Of a stretch of 64,000 bases of DNA, positions 51,975 to 61,436 are shown in pieces (the stretch's first letter is position 1; each line of letters opens with the position of its first letter). This DNA comes from Methanoregulaceae archaeon. Lineage in GTDB: Archaea > Halobacteriota > Methanomicrobia > Methanomicrobiales > Methanospirillaceae. The position numbers were made by a program, and so were the translations under genes. The notes beneath the pieces are model-generated. The model was not told the origin of the DNA, did no database searches, and saw nothing but the letters and a program-made list of their open reading frames with translations. The stretch spans positions 1 to 64,000 of the forward strand of contig JACTVG010000007.1 of assembly GCA_015660965.1 (NCBI GenBank). The letters run 5' to 3'.

Positions 51975-53984
51975 TTAAATTCGATAAATTTCAGTTCCAT
52001 CCTGGGAGAAGATACGCTCGAGACCTGAAGATGATACATTGACACGATACCGGTTCCTTTCCGGTTCCCCGACAATTAGAAATGTAGCGTTGTATTTTTG
52101 CATCAATGGGCGTGTATTCTCTGGTTGTTCGTAAATGGCCCGAACATCAGAGATCCTTTGGTTATACCACCCTGTATCATCTCCTCGCCACATGTATTCA
52201 TGAAAAGGCATTCCGATTATAGTAGGGATACCGGTAAACGAAGAAATTCGGGAGTAATATGTGTAGTCCCCTCCTTCCGCTTCGATGATACGTATATCAT
52301 CAGGTAATCCCCGAAGGTATGCTACTGCAGCAGCATCACCGGGATGTGCAATCCTTAAATATTCAAGGCCGTCGAGAGATTGACTTCCATAATTCAAGTT
52401 TAGTGGGACATAAAATGGTGCGATAAACAAAATTGCAAGCAAAGCAATTGCGATCACCGCATTAAACTGGCGAGAGAGTATGGGTATTTTTCCCCAGCGC
52501 AAAAGTGCTTGTCCTGCCATTGTAAATGCTGATATACCTAACAACAACCAAGCGGCGATATAGCATTTGAAGACCGTGTTCATCCGAAAATAAGTATCAC
52601 CCATATTGTCTTTGAGGTAAACAAGTTCACAGAATGTAATAAGAAAAAGTCCTAATAACGCGAGAATTTCTGAAATTTTGTGATCTTTTTTTAACATCAA
52701 GTAGACTAAAGGAACGATCGCAATAGCAGCAGCAGTATATCCTGCAAGGATAAAAGGAACGGCTGCAACCAAATAGTACGGTTTTTTGATAATATCTTTT
52801 AAGAGGAGTGCTAGTAATATCGCAATAAAAAACCCATGGACGAGAAAAAACTGTGTAGGATCGGATGGCAATTGAACGAGTGCAAAACCGCCGGTGTTGG
52901 TTTTCAATTCGAGATAAAAAGGCAAATAAATTGCAATGGAGAGGGGAGGAACAACAAGTAGGGGTCGGACTGCATGTGAAAGGGGTTCAATCGACCGGTT
53001 TTTCCACCAGATAAGAACTCCAAATAACACCGTAATTGGTGCATATATCAGCACATCCCACGTGTTAAAAAGCGGCATGGATCCAAGACTTATTGATGTA
53101 ACAATACAGAGAATCCATTTTGACCTTGAAGAAAGGGAACGCCATGTTTTGAACGCATAGATGAGAACAAAAATTAGGAAGATTTGGTTAAATATGCCGA
53201 TAACATGAGGGTGAACATCACCCCAAATGAACGAAAATAGTGGATATTCGTTAATCGTGTTTGTGATTGTTCGGGTACTATCCCAGAGAACAGTATTGAT
53301 CCCTTTACTTAGAATTATTTGATAAAAAAAAGATGGGTTTGGTAACAACAGGGTTATCAGAGGGAGCCAGCGGAACCGTTCAAGTAACAAGTCTCCGATT
53401 GCATACAGGTTTAATGCTGAAAGCCCCAACACTGTCGGAAGTGCGAGATTGAACGCAATATTAGAAGGCACTCCACTTGTAATTGCAAGAGCGCCAAACA
53501 TCCAATAACCGAGGTAGTAATAAATATTTAAAAAACCGCCGGAAAACCATGGATCGAGCGGGGGGACCACCGGCTGTCGTATCACAGATGCGAGGAATGC
53601 ATGATCCATAAATTTTTCCGCATATGAAATGGTTGGGTTGAAATATCGTACATCAAGCATTAGGAAGAAAAAGATGAAAAAAATCAGTTCCCAGCGCCAT
53701 TGCTCTTTTAAATCGGAAAATGTTAGGTTTCGGTGCAATATATGATAAAATAACAAAATTAGAAATGGAATTATGGCAATTTGCACAGGGAGTCTACAAA
53801 GTCCGCAGTACCATGAAATCAACGTAAAGAGAAGTAACGATGCAGTGAATGATACTGGAAATGCATATCGTGAAAATGTCTTTTTTAGGGAGGGATAGAC
53901 CGATAGAGACAGTACCGAAAGGAGACAAAGCCAGCTTACTACAGAAAAAACTTGTATTTCACTGATCAGTGGTACTACCCCCAT
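51975..53984 (-). CDS. Polytopic membrane protein DUF2298 (TIGR03662-like)
   Basis: Start taken at ATG 53984 (MGVVPLISEIQVFSVVSWL); an ATG at 54065 is further back inside the flippase-like gene. The 669-aa protein has a dozen or more TM helices and the external motif PPLDPWFSGGFLNIYYYLGYWMFGAL, with a C-terminal soluble domain (AYLRGLPDDIRIIEAEGGDYTYYSRISSFTGIPTIIGMPFHEYMWRG). This is the Chlor_Arch_YYY/DUF2298 family of predicted GT-C-like glycan enzymes, which tends to occur with TIGR03663 proteins; one of those lies at 59469. It overlaps the upstream gene by 26 nt. Confidence 0.85.
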   Translation of the reverse strand: MGVVPLISEIQVFSVVSWLCLLSVLSLSVYPSLKKTFSRYAFPVSFTASLLLFTLISWYCGLCRLPVQIAIIPFLILLFYHILHRNLTFSDLKEQWRWELIFFIFFFLMLDVRYFNPTISYAEKFMDHAFLASVIRQPVVPPLDPWFSGGFLNIYYYLGYWMFGALAITSGVPSNIAFNLALPTVLGLSALNLYAIGDLLLERFRWLPLITLLLPNPSFFYQIILSKGINTVLWDSTRTITNTINEYPLFSFIWGDVHPHVIGIFNQIFLIFVLIYAFKTWRSLSSRSKWILCIVTSISLGSMPLFNTWDVLIYAPITVLFGVLIWWKNRSIEPLSHAVRPLLVVPPLSIAIYLPFYLELKTNTGGFALVQLPSDPTQFFLVHGFFIAILLALLLKDIIKKPYYLVAAVPFILAGYTAAAIAIVPLVYLMLKKDHKISEILALLGLFLITFCELVYLKDNMGDTYFRMNTVFKCYIAAWLLLGISAFTMAGQALLRWGKIPILSRQFNAVIAIALLAILFIAPFYVPLNLNYGSQSLDGLEYLRIAHPGDAAAVAYLRGLPDDIRIIEAEGGDYTYYSRISSFTGIPTIIGMPFHEYMWRGDDTGWYNQRISDVRAIYEQPENTRPLMQKYNATFLIVGEPERNRYRVNVSSSGLERIFSQDGTEIYRI

Positions 53985-54930
53985 CAAGTCGTGTATTGAG
54001 CGCTTTTCTGATACTGGGCACGACCCAATCCCCAAACAGATAGACCGAAATAATTCCACCCACAAGGGTAATTAAATTTTTAATTAAGTGATCAATGACC
54101 GCTATAAGCACTGCTACAGCGGGAGTAACACCCGCGAGTTCAAAGGTAAGTGCCACCGAGAGTTCATAAGTTCCAATGCCTCCTGGTGTGATAGGTATGG
54201 CTTTCACAAGGTTACCGATGACTATTCCTAGCACTATAACTGCAAATGGAATCTTTTGTTCAAACATCATCACGACTGAGACGCAGACCAATACGTCTAA
54301 TAACCATATGACAAGTGAAGAGAGGGAAAGAGAAACTATTGACCTAATTGTGAGGGATGCTCGTCGGATCTCATGGAGCATTGTAAGGACAATCCGAATA
54401 TACCTGTTTTGAGCTTGTAATCGTCCGCATAGGATGAGAAACACAAAAAATATTGCCCCGGCAAGAAGTGGTAGAACAATTATCGTGTAAAACCAAGGGG
54501 GGACGTTCAGGACAAATGGAAGTGAAACAGCACCAAGCAAAGCGACAATGACGATATCAAAGACACGCTCTACAACAAGTGACGAAATGCCTTCGGAATA
54601 AGTGGTCTGATACTCATGGTTTAGAATAAATACTCGTACAAAATCTCCGAGCCTTGCGGGAACAATCAGGTTTGCAGTCTGGCTTACAAAAACACTTGCT
54701 GTCGAGATTGTAAGGCGAATATTGTAGTTTAGGCGTTTTAAAATGATTTGATAACGCCATCCTCGCAATACCCATGCACATATACAGATAACCCCCCCAA
54801 CGATGAGATACCCGGGAACCATATGCTGGATCGCAATGAGGAGATCTCCCCAGACCTGAAGGAGCATATACGCAATAATACCAATCGCAATAATTGTCGG
54901 TATAACAATGGCGCTTACCTTACGATACAT
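53959..54930 (-). CDS. Flippase-like membrane protein (LPG synthase TM / UPF0104 family)
   Basis: ATG 54930 (MYRKVSAIVIPTIIAIGI) has GGTGG 6 nt upstream and overlaps the GT2 gene by 11 nt; the frame extends back to 54972 but that is inside GT2. The 323-aa protein has about eight TM segments with family motifs RLGDFVRVFIL, VVERVFDIVIVALLG and PITPGGIGTYELSVALTFEL. In haloarchaeal AglD a GT2 domain is fused to such a membrane domain; here they are two coupled genes. It probably handles dolichol-phosphate-linked sugar. Confidence 0.88.
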   Translation of the reverse strand: MYRKVSAIVIPTIIAIGIIAYMLLQVWGDLLIAIQHMVPGYLIVGGVICICAWVLRGWRYQIILKRLNYNIRLTISTASVFVSQTANLIVPARLGDFVRVFILNHEYQTTYSEGISSLVVERVFDIVIVALLGAVSLPFVLNVPPWFYTIIVLPLLAGAIFFVFLILCGRLQAQNRYIRIVLTMLHEIRRASLTIRSIVSLSLSSLVIWLLDVLVCVSVVMMFEQKIPFAVIVLGIVIGNLVKAIPITPGGIGTYELSVALTFELAGVTPAVAVLIAVIDHLIKNLITLVGGIISVYLFGDWVVPSIRKALNTRLDGGSTTDQ

Positions 54931-55636
54931 GGATCTGCCACCACAGGCGTAGAATAGATGTCCCCATCTCAAATATATCTTTTAATTTCACGGTCGTTCC
55001 TTTACCAGCTCGCCAGTGAACCGGGAATTCCTTGAGCTTGCATCTATACCGTTGACACCGAACAAGGAGTTCAGTATCCCAAAACCAGTGATTTGATTTT
55101 ATTGTCGGAATTATTGACTGGATTCGCTGCTTGTTGAATGCTTTAAAACCGCACTGATGATCATTAACCGAACTACCGAGAATAATCCGAACGAGGAGAT
55201 TATACGTTCGACTTGCAACTTCTCGGCCACCAGTTCTTTTAATATCACTTCCGGGTAAAAGCCGCGAACCCGTTGCAACATCATAGCCGTCACGAATCGC
55301 ACTAATAAGTTCAGGTAGGTGTTGCATATCAGTTGCTAGGTCGACATCATAATAACAAACAATAGATCCCGCAGCTTGATTGATCGCTTGGTTTAGTGCC
55401 CGTCCACGACCAAGTCGTTCATCGTTATGTAAAAGGTGTATTCTTGGATCTTTTTGTTGATATTGACGTACAAACTCAGCACTGCCATCGGTACTTCCAT
55501 CTTCGGCAATAATCAATTCAAAATTTTTTGAGAGATTAGATAATGCCTTTATCGATTGAGGAATTGCTTGTTCTAATGCTAATCTATCATTAAAAACCGG
55601 AATGATTGCAGTCACCTCAATATCACTCACGGTCAT
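54920..55636 (-). CDS. Family 2 glycosyltransferase (dolichyl-phosphate glycosyltransferase-like)
   Basis: A 238-aa cytoplasmic GT-A enzyme: VTAIIPVFNDRLALEQAIPQ, IIAEDGSTDGSAEF, GRGRALNQAINQAAGSIVCYYDVDLATDMQHLPELI (DxD-type DVD), TGSRLLPGSD and KSNHWFWDTELLVRCQ. It likely moves a sugar from a nucleotide to dolichyl phosphate. It overlaps the FAD-oxidoreductase by 14 nt upstream and the flippase-like gene downstream. Confidence 0.9.
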   Translation of the reverse strand: MTVSDIEVTAIIPVFNDRLALEQAIPQSIKALSNLSKNFELIIAEDGSTDGSAEFVRQYQQKDPRIHLLHNDERLGRGRALNQAINQAAGSIVCYYDVDLATDMQHLPELISAIRDGYDVATGSRLLPGSDIKRTGGREVASRTYNLLVRIILGSSVNDHQCGFKAFNKQRIQSIIPTIKSNHWFWDTELLVRCQRYRCKLKEFPVHWRAGKGTTVKLKDIFEMGTSILRLWWQIHVS

Positions 55637-56855
55637 TCACCTTAGTAATCCGTTCTGCAACTTCAACCCCCGCTCTGACCGCTCCATCCATGCTCCGTTC
55701 AGGATAATTCGGAAATGAGAACATACCAGACATAAAGAGTCCGTTTTGTTCGTAGGTTGGGATCAAAGATCGATAACCCAATGTGTAAATAGGTCCCGCC
55801 CAAGGATCAACTGCCATTCTCGTCCAATGGATCTCCTCTTTTTTAACTGAAAACCGATGACAGAAATCAGCAAACATCTGCCGATCGATATTCTGTGGGA
55901 GTTTACCACTGTAATATGAAGCGAGGTATACAATATGTTCGCCGTATCTTTCAGGAGGGATGAAGTTTGTATGAGAAATTATTGCTCCATAGGGTGCTGG
56001 GTCCTTCATGTTTAGCCAATAAATTCCCTGGGTAACTTCCCTATCAAGACCAATTGTCATACATGCTGCGCCTTGATATGGAATATTTGTGCATTTTGGC
56101 CCACCAATTCTCTCGAGTTCCTGAGGTGGTATCGTCGAAATGATAGTATCATACGTTGTACCATCAACGTCCCAGGCCTCATTTAAGTGACGTATTTTTG
56201 AAACTGGCGATTTTAATTGTATCTTACCTCCTTTTGTTTGAATCGATCCTTCTAATGCTTCGATAAGTTGATGGAAACCTCCTTTGAGATACCCCAGATG
56301 TTCTCCTGAAATCCCCCGGTTAGACCGGATCGCAATCCGGCTCAGTAACCATGCAGCTGATATGGTTTTCCGGTTCTCACCGAATTTGCTATTGAGTAAG
56401 GGTTCAAAAAACGAAGTATAGACCGTTTTACCGAGTGATTCTGTTATAAATTGTTCAGCAGAAACGTGATCAAGTTCATTGACATTGATATTTTTTGATC
56501 TGATAGTTAACATTGCCAATTTCATTTTGTCAAATAGTGAAAGGTACGGGTACCGTAAAATTTGAGTGGGGGTGTTGAGCGGATAAATGGTATTCTCAAC
56601 GTAATACCCGCTCGTTGCATTAATCCATTCGAGTTGGTCTTTTAGGTTAAGAGTTGCCAGCAGTGAAAATAAAAAATTATCACTAGAAAAACAATGATGG
56701 TAATACTCTTCAATCCAGTAATTATTGATGTGATACGAGGAAAGACATCCACCAGCCTGTATTTTTTTTTCAAAGAGGTTGACATCGCACTTGCTGGAAA
56801 GTAAATGAGCAGCAACAAGGCCGGTGAGACCCCCGCCGATAATACAGATTTTCAT
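55623..56855 (-). CDS. FAD-dependent amine-oxidase-like oxidoreductase (protoporphyrinogen-oxidase type)
   Basis: A 410-aa flavoprotein with a dinucleotide motif CIIGGGLTGLVAAHLLSSKCDVNLFEK and a C-terminal FAD contact region NGLFMSGMFSFPNYPERSMDGAVRAGVEVAERI. Such enzymes in glycan loci often act on UDP-sugars or isoprenoids; the substrate is unknown. It opens a three-gene overlapping series with GT2 and the flippase-like gene and diverges from the CetZ-like gene across 185 bp. Confidence 0.85.
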   Translation of the reverse strand: MKICIIGGGLTGLVAAHLLSSKCDVNLFEKKIQAGGCLSSYHINNYWIEEYYHHCFSSDNFLFSLLATLNLKDQLEWINATSGYYVENTIYPLNTPTQILRYPYLSLFDKMKLAMLTIRSKNINVNELDHVSAEQFITESLGKTVYTSFFEPLLNSKFGENRKTISAAWLLSRIAIRSNRGISGEHLGYLKGGFHQLIEALEGSIQTKGGKIQLKSPVSKIRHLNEAWDVDGTTYDTIISTIPPQELERIGGPKCTNIPYQGAACMTIGLDREVTQGIYWLNMKDPAPYGAIISHTNFIPPERYGEHIVYLASYYSGKLPQNIDRQMFADFCHRFSVKKEEIHWTRMAVDPWAGPIYTLGYRSLIPTYEQNGLFMSGMFSFPNYPERSMDGAVRAGVEVAERITKVNDRE

Positions 56856-57040
56856 GATTGATATCTGTAGTATTTTTTGGCTGAAATGAAAAAGGCTCCG
56901 ACATATCTCGTTATTTTTTCAAAATCTCCTCGTGGCCTTATAAGAAAGTTTTTCAACTGTTGAATTAAACTTCTTTAAAACAAAAGGACTTAAAAGCAAT
57001 ACTCATAATAATACATTGACCCCTTTGGTGGTGTCTTCGA

Positions 57041-58216
57041 ATGAAGGTATTTTTTATAGGGTTTGGTCAAGCGGGTGGAAAAATTGTCGATATGTTTATT
57101 GAACAAGACAGAAAGCTTGGCACAACCAGTTTCCGAGGTATCGCCGTTAATACTGCTCGTACTGATCTGATGGGGTTAAAGCATATAGAAATGAAGGATC
57201 GTATTCTCATCGGACAGACTTTAGTTAAAGGTCATGGCGTTGGAACTGATAATGTCACGGGTGCACGGGTTACAGCAGATGAAATCGATAGCATCATAAC
57301 AGCAATCGATACCAGAGGAACCCACGATGTCGATGCTTTTGTTATTGTAGCTGGTCTAGGTGGAGGTACTGGTTCTGGGGGATCCCCGGTTCTTGCACGA
57401 CATCTAAAAAGAATCTACCGTGAACCGGTATACACTCTTGGCATTATCCCCGCTCCAGAGGAAGGGCGGTTATATTCTTACAACGCTGCCAGAAGTCTTA
57501 CTACTCTGGTCAATGAATCGGATAACTGTTTTATTTTCGATAATAGTGCTTGGAAGAACGAGGGAGAGAGTGTAAAAAGTGCATTTCATCGCTTAAATAA
57601 TGAGGTGGTTAGAAGGTTCGGGGTTCTCTTTCGTGCCGGAGAAGTCACTCGCATGGGTGTTGGGGAGATGGTTGTTGACTCAAGCGAAATCATTAATACT
57701 CTTCGAGGCGGGGGTATATCTTCAGTTGGATATGCAATTAGCGAAGTAATGAGCAAACAAACCAAAAAGAAACGTGGAATTTTGGGTGGATTGAAGGATA
57801 AATTCCAAAAGCGAGAAATGACTGAAGAAGTCCTTCTCGGAGAAGACAAATCCGCAAAAATTGTTGCCCTTGTTCGGCGGGCCATGCTTGGAAGGTTAAC
57901 AATGCCTTGTGATTATTCAACGGCGGAACGAGCATTGGTTCTTATCGCCGGCCCCCCCGATCAAATGGACCGGAAAGGTGTTGAGAAAGCAAAAAGTTGG
58001 GTTGAGGAGAATATCGCGGGTGTCGAAGTTCGTGGTGGAGATTATCCCGTTGACAGTGAGTATATCGCTGCGGTAGTTATGCTCGCAACAGTTGGCAATG
58101 CACCTAGGATTAAAGAATTACTTGATATCGCCAAAGAGACAAAGGAAGATGTTATTAAGTCAAAGGAGAAAAAATCGACTATGTTCGATGAGGGAATCGA
58201 ACCGTTATTTGAGTGA
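57041..58216 (+). CDS. CetZ-like tubulin/FtsZ family GTPase
   Basis: The 391-aa protein has the tubulin-superfamily fold: N-terminal FFIGFGQAGGKIVDMF, the GTP signature LGGGTGSGGSP (about 106-115), GIIPAPEEGRLYSYNAARSL, a region after it with SDNCFIFDN, and a C-terminal activation domain. A basic insert (KQTKKKRGILGGLKDKFQKRE, residues 239-259) is unlike bacterial FtsZ. It is related to archaeal CetZ-type proteins that shape cells rather than divide them; the exact role here is unknown. GGTGGT lies upstream of the ATG. Its stop overlaps the leader of the next gene. Confidence 0.88.
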   Translation: MKVFFIGFGQAGGKIVDMFIEQDRKLGTTSFRGIAVNTARTDLMGLKHIEMKDRILIGQTLVKGHGVGTDNVTGARVTADEIDSIITAIDTRGTHDVDAFVIVAGLGGGTGSGGSPVLARHLKRIYREPVYTLGIIPAPEEGRLYSYNAARSLTTLVNESDNCFIFDNSAWKNEGESVKSAFHRLNNEVVRRFGVLFRAGEVTRMGVGEMVVDSSEIINTLRGGGISSVGYAISEVMSKQTKKKRGILGGLKDKFQKREMTEEVLLGEDKSAKIVALVRRAMLGRLTMPCDYSTAERALVLIAGPPDQMDRKGVEKAKSWVEENIAGVEVRGGDYPVDSEYIAAVVMLATVGNAPRIKELLDIAKETKEDVIKSKEKKSTMFDEGIEPLFE

Positions 58217-58221
58217 GGATC

Positions 58222-59364
58222 ATGATGAAGTGGATCAGTAGAGTCCTGTTATTAAGTTTTATAATTATCTGTTGTGTTCCATTCGTTTCTGCTTATGCTG
58301 TATCAAATATGAACATTAACCCATCAGGTAGTCTTACACCTGGTCAGAGAGTATCAATATCTTTTGGTCTTGATTTTCCTATTGTCAATGGATACACGTT
58401 TCCAGGTGACGATACTTTAGATATGTACACTGACCTTACAGATGCAAAATGGTCTGTGGTTAAAGTTGAAACATATTCAGGGGTGGCTCCCATTGAATCA
58501 TCGTTAGGAAATGCTGGTGGGCCACGTGATCAAGTAAGTGGTTGGATATTAAGTTATAAAGACCGACAACTTAGTTTACGCGTTAATCTCGATGGCGTAG
58601 CACCTGCTGTTGATCAGACTCAAAATAAAACACTGATAAAGATAAATGAACTTGACTCTTATGGTAACCCACTTTCGACATCCGGTAACGTATGGACCGC
58701 ATTAATTGTAAATGTAGCCGATATTAATACTGCTATATCTACTAGCGACTCTAATTTAGCTGTTTTTCGAACACATATTGACGAAAAAGCTGCAATGGAG
58801 GCCGATACTTCAGCTGCCGAGGGAAAGTATAGTGATGCAAAAGCAGCAATTGACAACGCAAGATCTCAACCCTCAACGCAATATGCTGCAGCTTTGTCAA
58901 GTCTTACAAACGCCCAAAATCTCATTACTGACGGAGAAACGTTATTAGATAAGGCATGGGCGGAAAAAGCTGTTGCTGATGCGCAAATCCCAATTAATAA
59001 TGTTGATCAAGTCATTAACTTTATTAAACCAAATTTAAGTAGCAGTGATGCTAGGTTAGCTCCAATTATCTCAGAAAGAGAAGTTGCGGCCGGATATATC
59101 TCCGATGCTAACGATGCTATCTTTTCCGGAACCTATGATCACGCTCGAGATAAGGCCCAGCAAGCCTTTGATAAAGGAAATCAATCATACACTGAAGCGC
59201 TTGCATTAAAGAGCCAAATTACTGGAGGGTTTAATCCCTTGGGAGCAATCGGGAAGTTGTTTGGTTCAGGGACGCTTATTATAGTCGGCGTTGTTGCAGT
59301 TGTATTGATTGTCGTCGGTATCATTATTTATCGCAAGCGTACTCAATGGGATGAGTTAGGTTAA
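58222..59364 (+). CDS. Secreted, membrane-anchored coiled-coil protein coupled to the CetZ-like gene
   Basis: ATG at 58222 or 58225 follows GTGAGG; an upstream GTG (58213) overlaps the CetZ stop. The about 380-aa protein has a signal peptide (MKWISRVLLLSFIIICCVPFVSAYA), an external beta-rich domain (about 30-180), a helical coiled-coil stretch (SAAEGKYSDAKAAIDNARSQ, YAAALSSLTNAQNLI, about 195-330) and one C-terminal TM with basic cytoplasmic end (LIIVGVVAVVLIVVGIIIYRKR). No family recognised. Coupling to a tubulin homologue suggests a surface partner. Confidence 0.75.
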   Translation: MMKWISRVLLLSFIIICCVPFVSAYAVSNMNINPSGSLTPGQRVSISFGLDFPIVNGYTFPGDDTLDMYTDLTDAKWSVVKVETYSGVAPIESSLGNAGGPRDQVSGWILSYKDRQLSLRVNLDGVAPAVDQTQNKTLIKINELDSYGNPLSTSGNVWTALIVNVADINTAISTSDSNLAVFRTHIDEKAAMEADTSAAEGKYSDAKAAIDNARSQPSTQYAAALSSLTNAQNLITDGETLLDKAWAEKAVADAQIPINNVDQVINFIKPNLSSSDARLAPIISEREVAAGYISDANDAIFSGTYDHARDKAQQAFDKGNQSYTEALALKSQITGGFNPLGAIGKLFGSGTLIIVGVVAVVLIVVGIIIYRKRTQWDELG

Positions 59365-59468
59365 TTTTTTCAAACAATCCTCATTCAATCTTTTTTGAAA
59401 ACAATATATTAAAACGTGAATGCCAATTTTTTTTAATAATAATGAAAAATTATCAAATTAAAATAGTC

Positions 59469-61100
59469 TCAAATGCTATTTTTTGTGAAGACATCAAGAT
59501 TCATACTTCCCATCTTCCCATCGCGGTGGATATAGTAATCTAATAACCTATTTTGATTATCATAAAACGAAAACCAATAATCCAGCTTGTACGTGTTTTT
59601 GGTATAGCCATCTAACGAATCATAGCTATCCGCATCGTATAGAATAATTACATCTGGATGCGTATCAGTCAGGGTCTTTTCATCCTGTTTATCTGCATAG
59701 AACGTAATTTTATTCCATCGATCACCCCGATAATACCATGGGAGTGGCCAGTAATTTTTCGATGCAAGCGTTACATGATTGGCGTGATCGATGACGGTCA
59801 TTACCTGCCGTAAATCCTCTGAATTTTGGACCTGCACAATTGGTTCGTTAATATCGATTGGAATAAATGCAACATGCCATGTTATTACGGCAAGAAAGAT
59901 CATCCCGACAAGGGCAAATACAACTTTCTGCCAATTCAGTTTATAAACTGCAACGAAAATTATTGGTAGTAACTGATGGATGAGCAGCCACGGAACTTTT
60001 TCCTGTACATACCCATAAAATGCCATCGAAAGCAGCATCCACCAGATGCATAATCGGAAGAATTCATCGGACTTTGAATGAATTTGCGTTTGTGCATTGA
60101 GTTGGCGAATGCTTATTTCTGTAAGATCTTTTGTCGAGAGTGCGAATGTTCTGTTAAGGATTACGTTTTTTATCCGTTTATAGAAGGATGTGAAATCAAG
60201 ACCAGATAAGAGGAATTGCAGGATCCCAATGATCGCGAGAATAAATATTGGTAGCTCATAGAGCAAAAGCAAAGGAATATAGAAGAACCAAGGTCCACCA
60301 AGTCGTTGCTCATTGTGCATCGCTATCCAATGATCTATCGCCTGATACCATCCCGTACTATTTATTAAAAAATTATTGCCAACGAGAGTCTCAATATGGG
60401 CCCCAAATGCAGAATAGAGTACACTCATGATAGCGACTACAATAAAAGTACTAATGAGCAAATCCGTCTTCCAGCGTGAGGGAAGATGCATCCGTCCTCT
60501 CCATATTGAAAATATGAAAAAAGACGCAAAGATCAACAGAATAACTGGCATTTCCTCTTTACAAGAGAGGGCTCCCGCTGTTGCGATGGCCGCGATTATT
60601 GCAAACCTTAATTGTCCGCGTTCGAAGTAATAGAGAACCGCTACAAGGAGTAGCAATGTAAAAAAAAGCATAAAAATATCATGCCGGAGGAACCGGGAGA
60701 AATACACCATATCGGGAGATATAGCGATGAATAATGCAGCGACAAGCGTCTGTTTTTGGTCAAGATATCCTAATCGATAGATGCAATAAACAAGAGGAAT
60801 CAGGAGTGTTCCGAAAAGTGCGGGTAACAATCGTGCAACGAGATCGGAATCCCCAAACAATGCAAACATTCCAGCTGTGACATAATAGAGAAAAGGACCA
60901 TGGTAACTCGGATCGTAAACCCACGATCCTTTCAATAATAATTCATACGAGAACCATGAATGTATTGCTTCATCATGATGAAAGAGCTTAAGATCGAGAA
61001 AATAAAATCGGAGAATAATTCCGATCAAGAGGATGAGGAAAAAAGTCCGCTTAAAAGTAAATATTTTTTTGATCGTTTCAGAAAAACCAGCGGCAGACAC
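59469..61100 (-). CDS. Flippase activity-associated protein Agl23 (TIGR03663 family)
   Basis: A 543-aa polytopic protein (about 11 TM). The N-terminal DDL/HDEA loop LKLFHHDEAIHSWFSYELLLKGSWVYDPSYHGPFLYYVTAG is the GT39/ArnT-like signature of TIGR03663. It then has a long Lys/Arg loop (about 285-330) and a C-terminal external domain (TLASKNYWPLPWYYRGDRWNKITFY). It is predicted to use dolichyl-phosphate-sugar at the membrane and is a usual partner of the DUF2298 protein encoded at 51975. It lies 9 bp from rpsJ on the same strand, probably separately expressed. Confidence 0.88.
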   Translation of the reverse strand: MSAAGFSETIKKIFTFKRTFFLILLIGIILRFYFLDLKLFHHDEAIHSWFSYELLLKGSWVYDPSYHGPFLYYVTAGMFALFGDSDLVARLLPALFGTLLIPLVYCIYRLGYLDQKQTLVAALFIAISPDMVYFSRFLRHDIFMLFFTLLLLVAVLYYFERGQLRFAIIAAIATAGALSCKEEMPVILLIFASFFIFSIWRGRMHLPSRWKTDLLISTFIVVAIMSVLYSAFGAHIETLVGNNFLINSTGWYQAIDHWIAMHNEQRLGGPWFFYIPLLLLYELPIFILAIIGILQFLLSGLDFTSFYKRIKNVILNRTFALSTKDLTEISIRQLNAQTQIHSKSDEFFRLCIWWMLLSMAFYGYVQEKVPWLLIHQLLPIIFVAVYKLNWQKVVFALVGMIFLAVITWHVAFIPIDINEPIVQVQNSEDLRQVMTVIDHANHVTLASKNYWPLPWYYRGDRWNKITFYADKQDEKTLTDTHPDVIILYDADSYDSLDGYTKNTYKLDYWFSFYDNQNRLLDYYIHRDGKMGSMNLDVFTKNSI

Positions 61101-61109
61101 GCCGCACCT

Positions 61110-61418
61110 TTAGCTCTCTAAAACAATTTCAATTCCAATATCTTTTGGCACCTGAATACGCATTAATTGGCGAAGTGCACGTTCATCGGCATCAATGTCA
61201 ATCAATCGTTTGTGAACACGCATCTGCCACCGATCCCACGTCGCTGTTCCTTCACCATCGGGGCTCTTTCGGATTGGGACGATCAATCTTTTTGTCGGGA
61301 GTGGGATTGGACCAGCCAGATTCACACCTGTGCGTTCTGCTATCTCCCGAATTCTCATACAGACCATTTCAACTTTATTGAAATCGGTTCCTGTCAGGCG
61401 GATTCTGGCTTTTTGCAT
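61110..61418 (-). CDS. rpsJ: Ribosomal protein uS10
   Basis: A 102-aa small-subunit protein: [99 protein letters not shown]. Adjacent to tuf (18 bp), the classic archaeal tuf-rpsJ pair. Confidence 0.98.
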   Translation of the reverse strand: MQKARIRLTGTDFNKVEMVCMRIREIAERTGVNLAGPIPLPTKRLIVPIRKSPDGEGTATWDRWQMRVHKRLIDIDADERALRQLMRIQVPKDIGIEIVLES

Positions 61419-61436
61419 TTACAATCACCAAAAATA

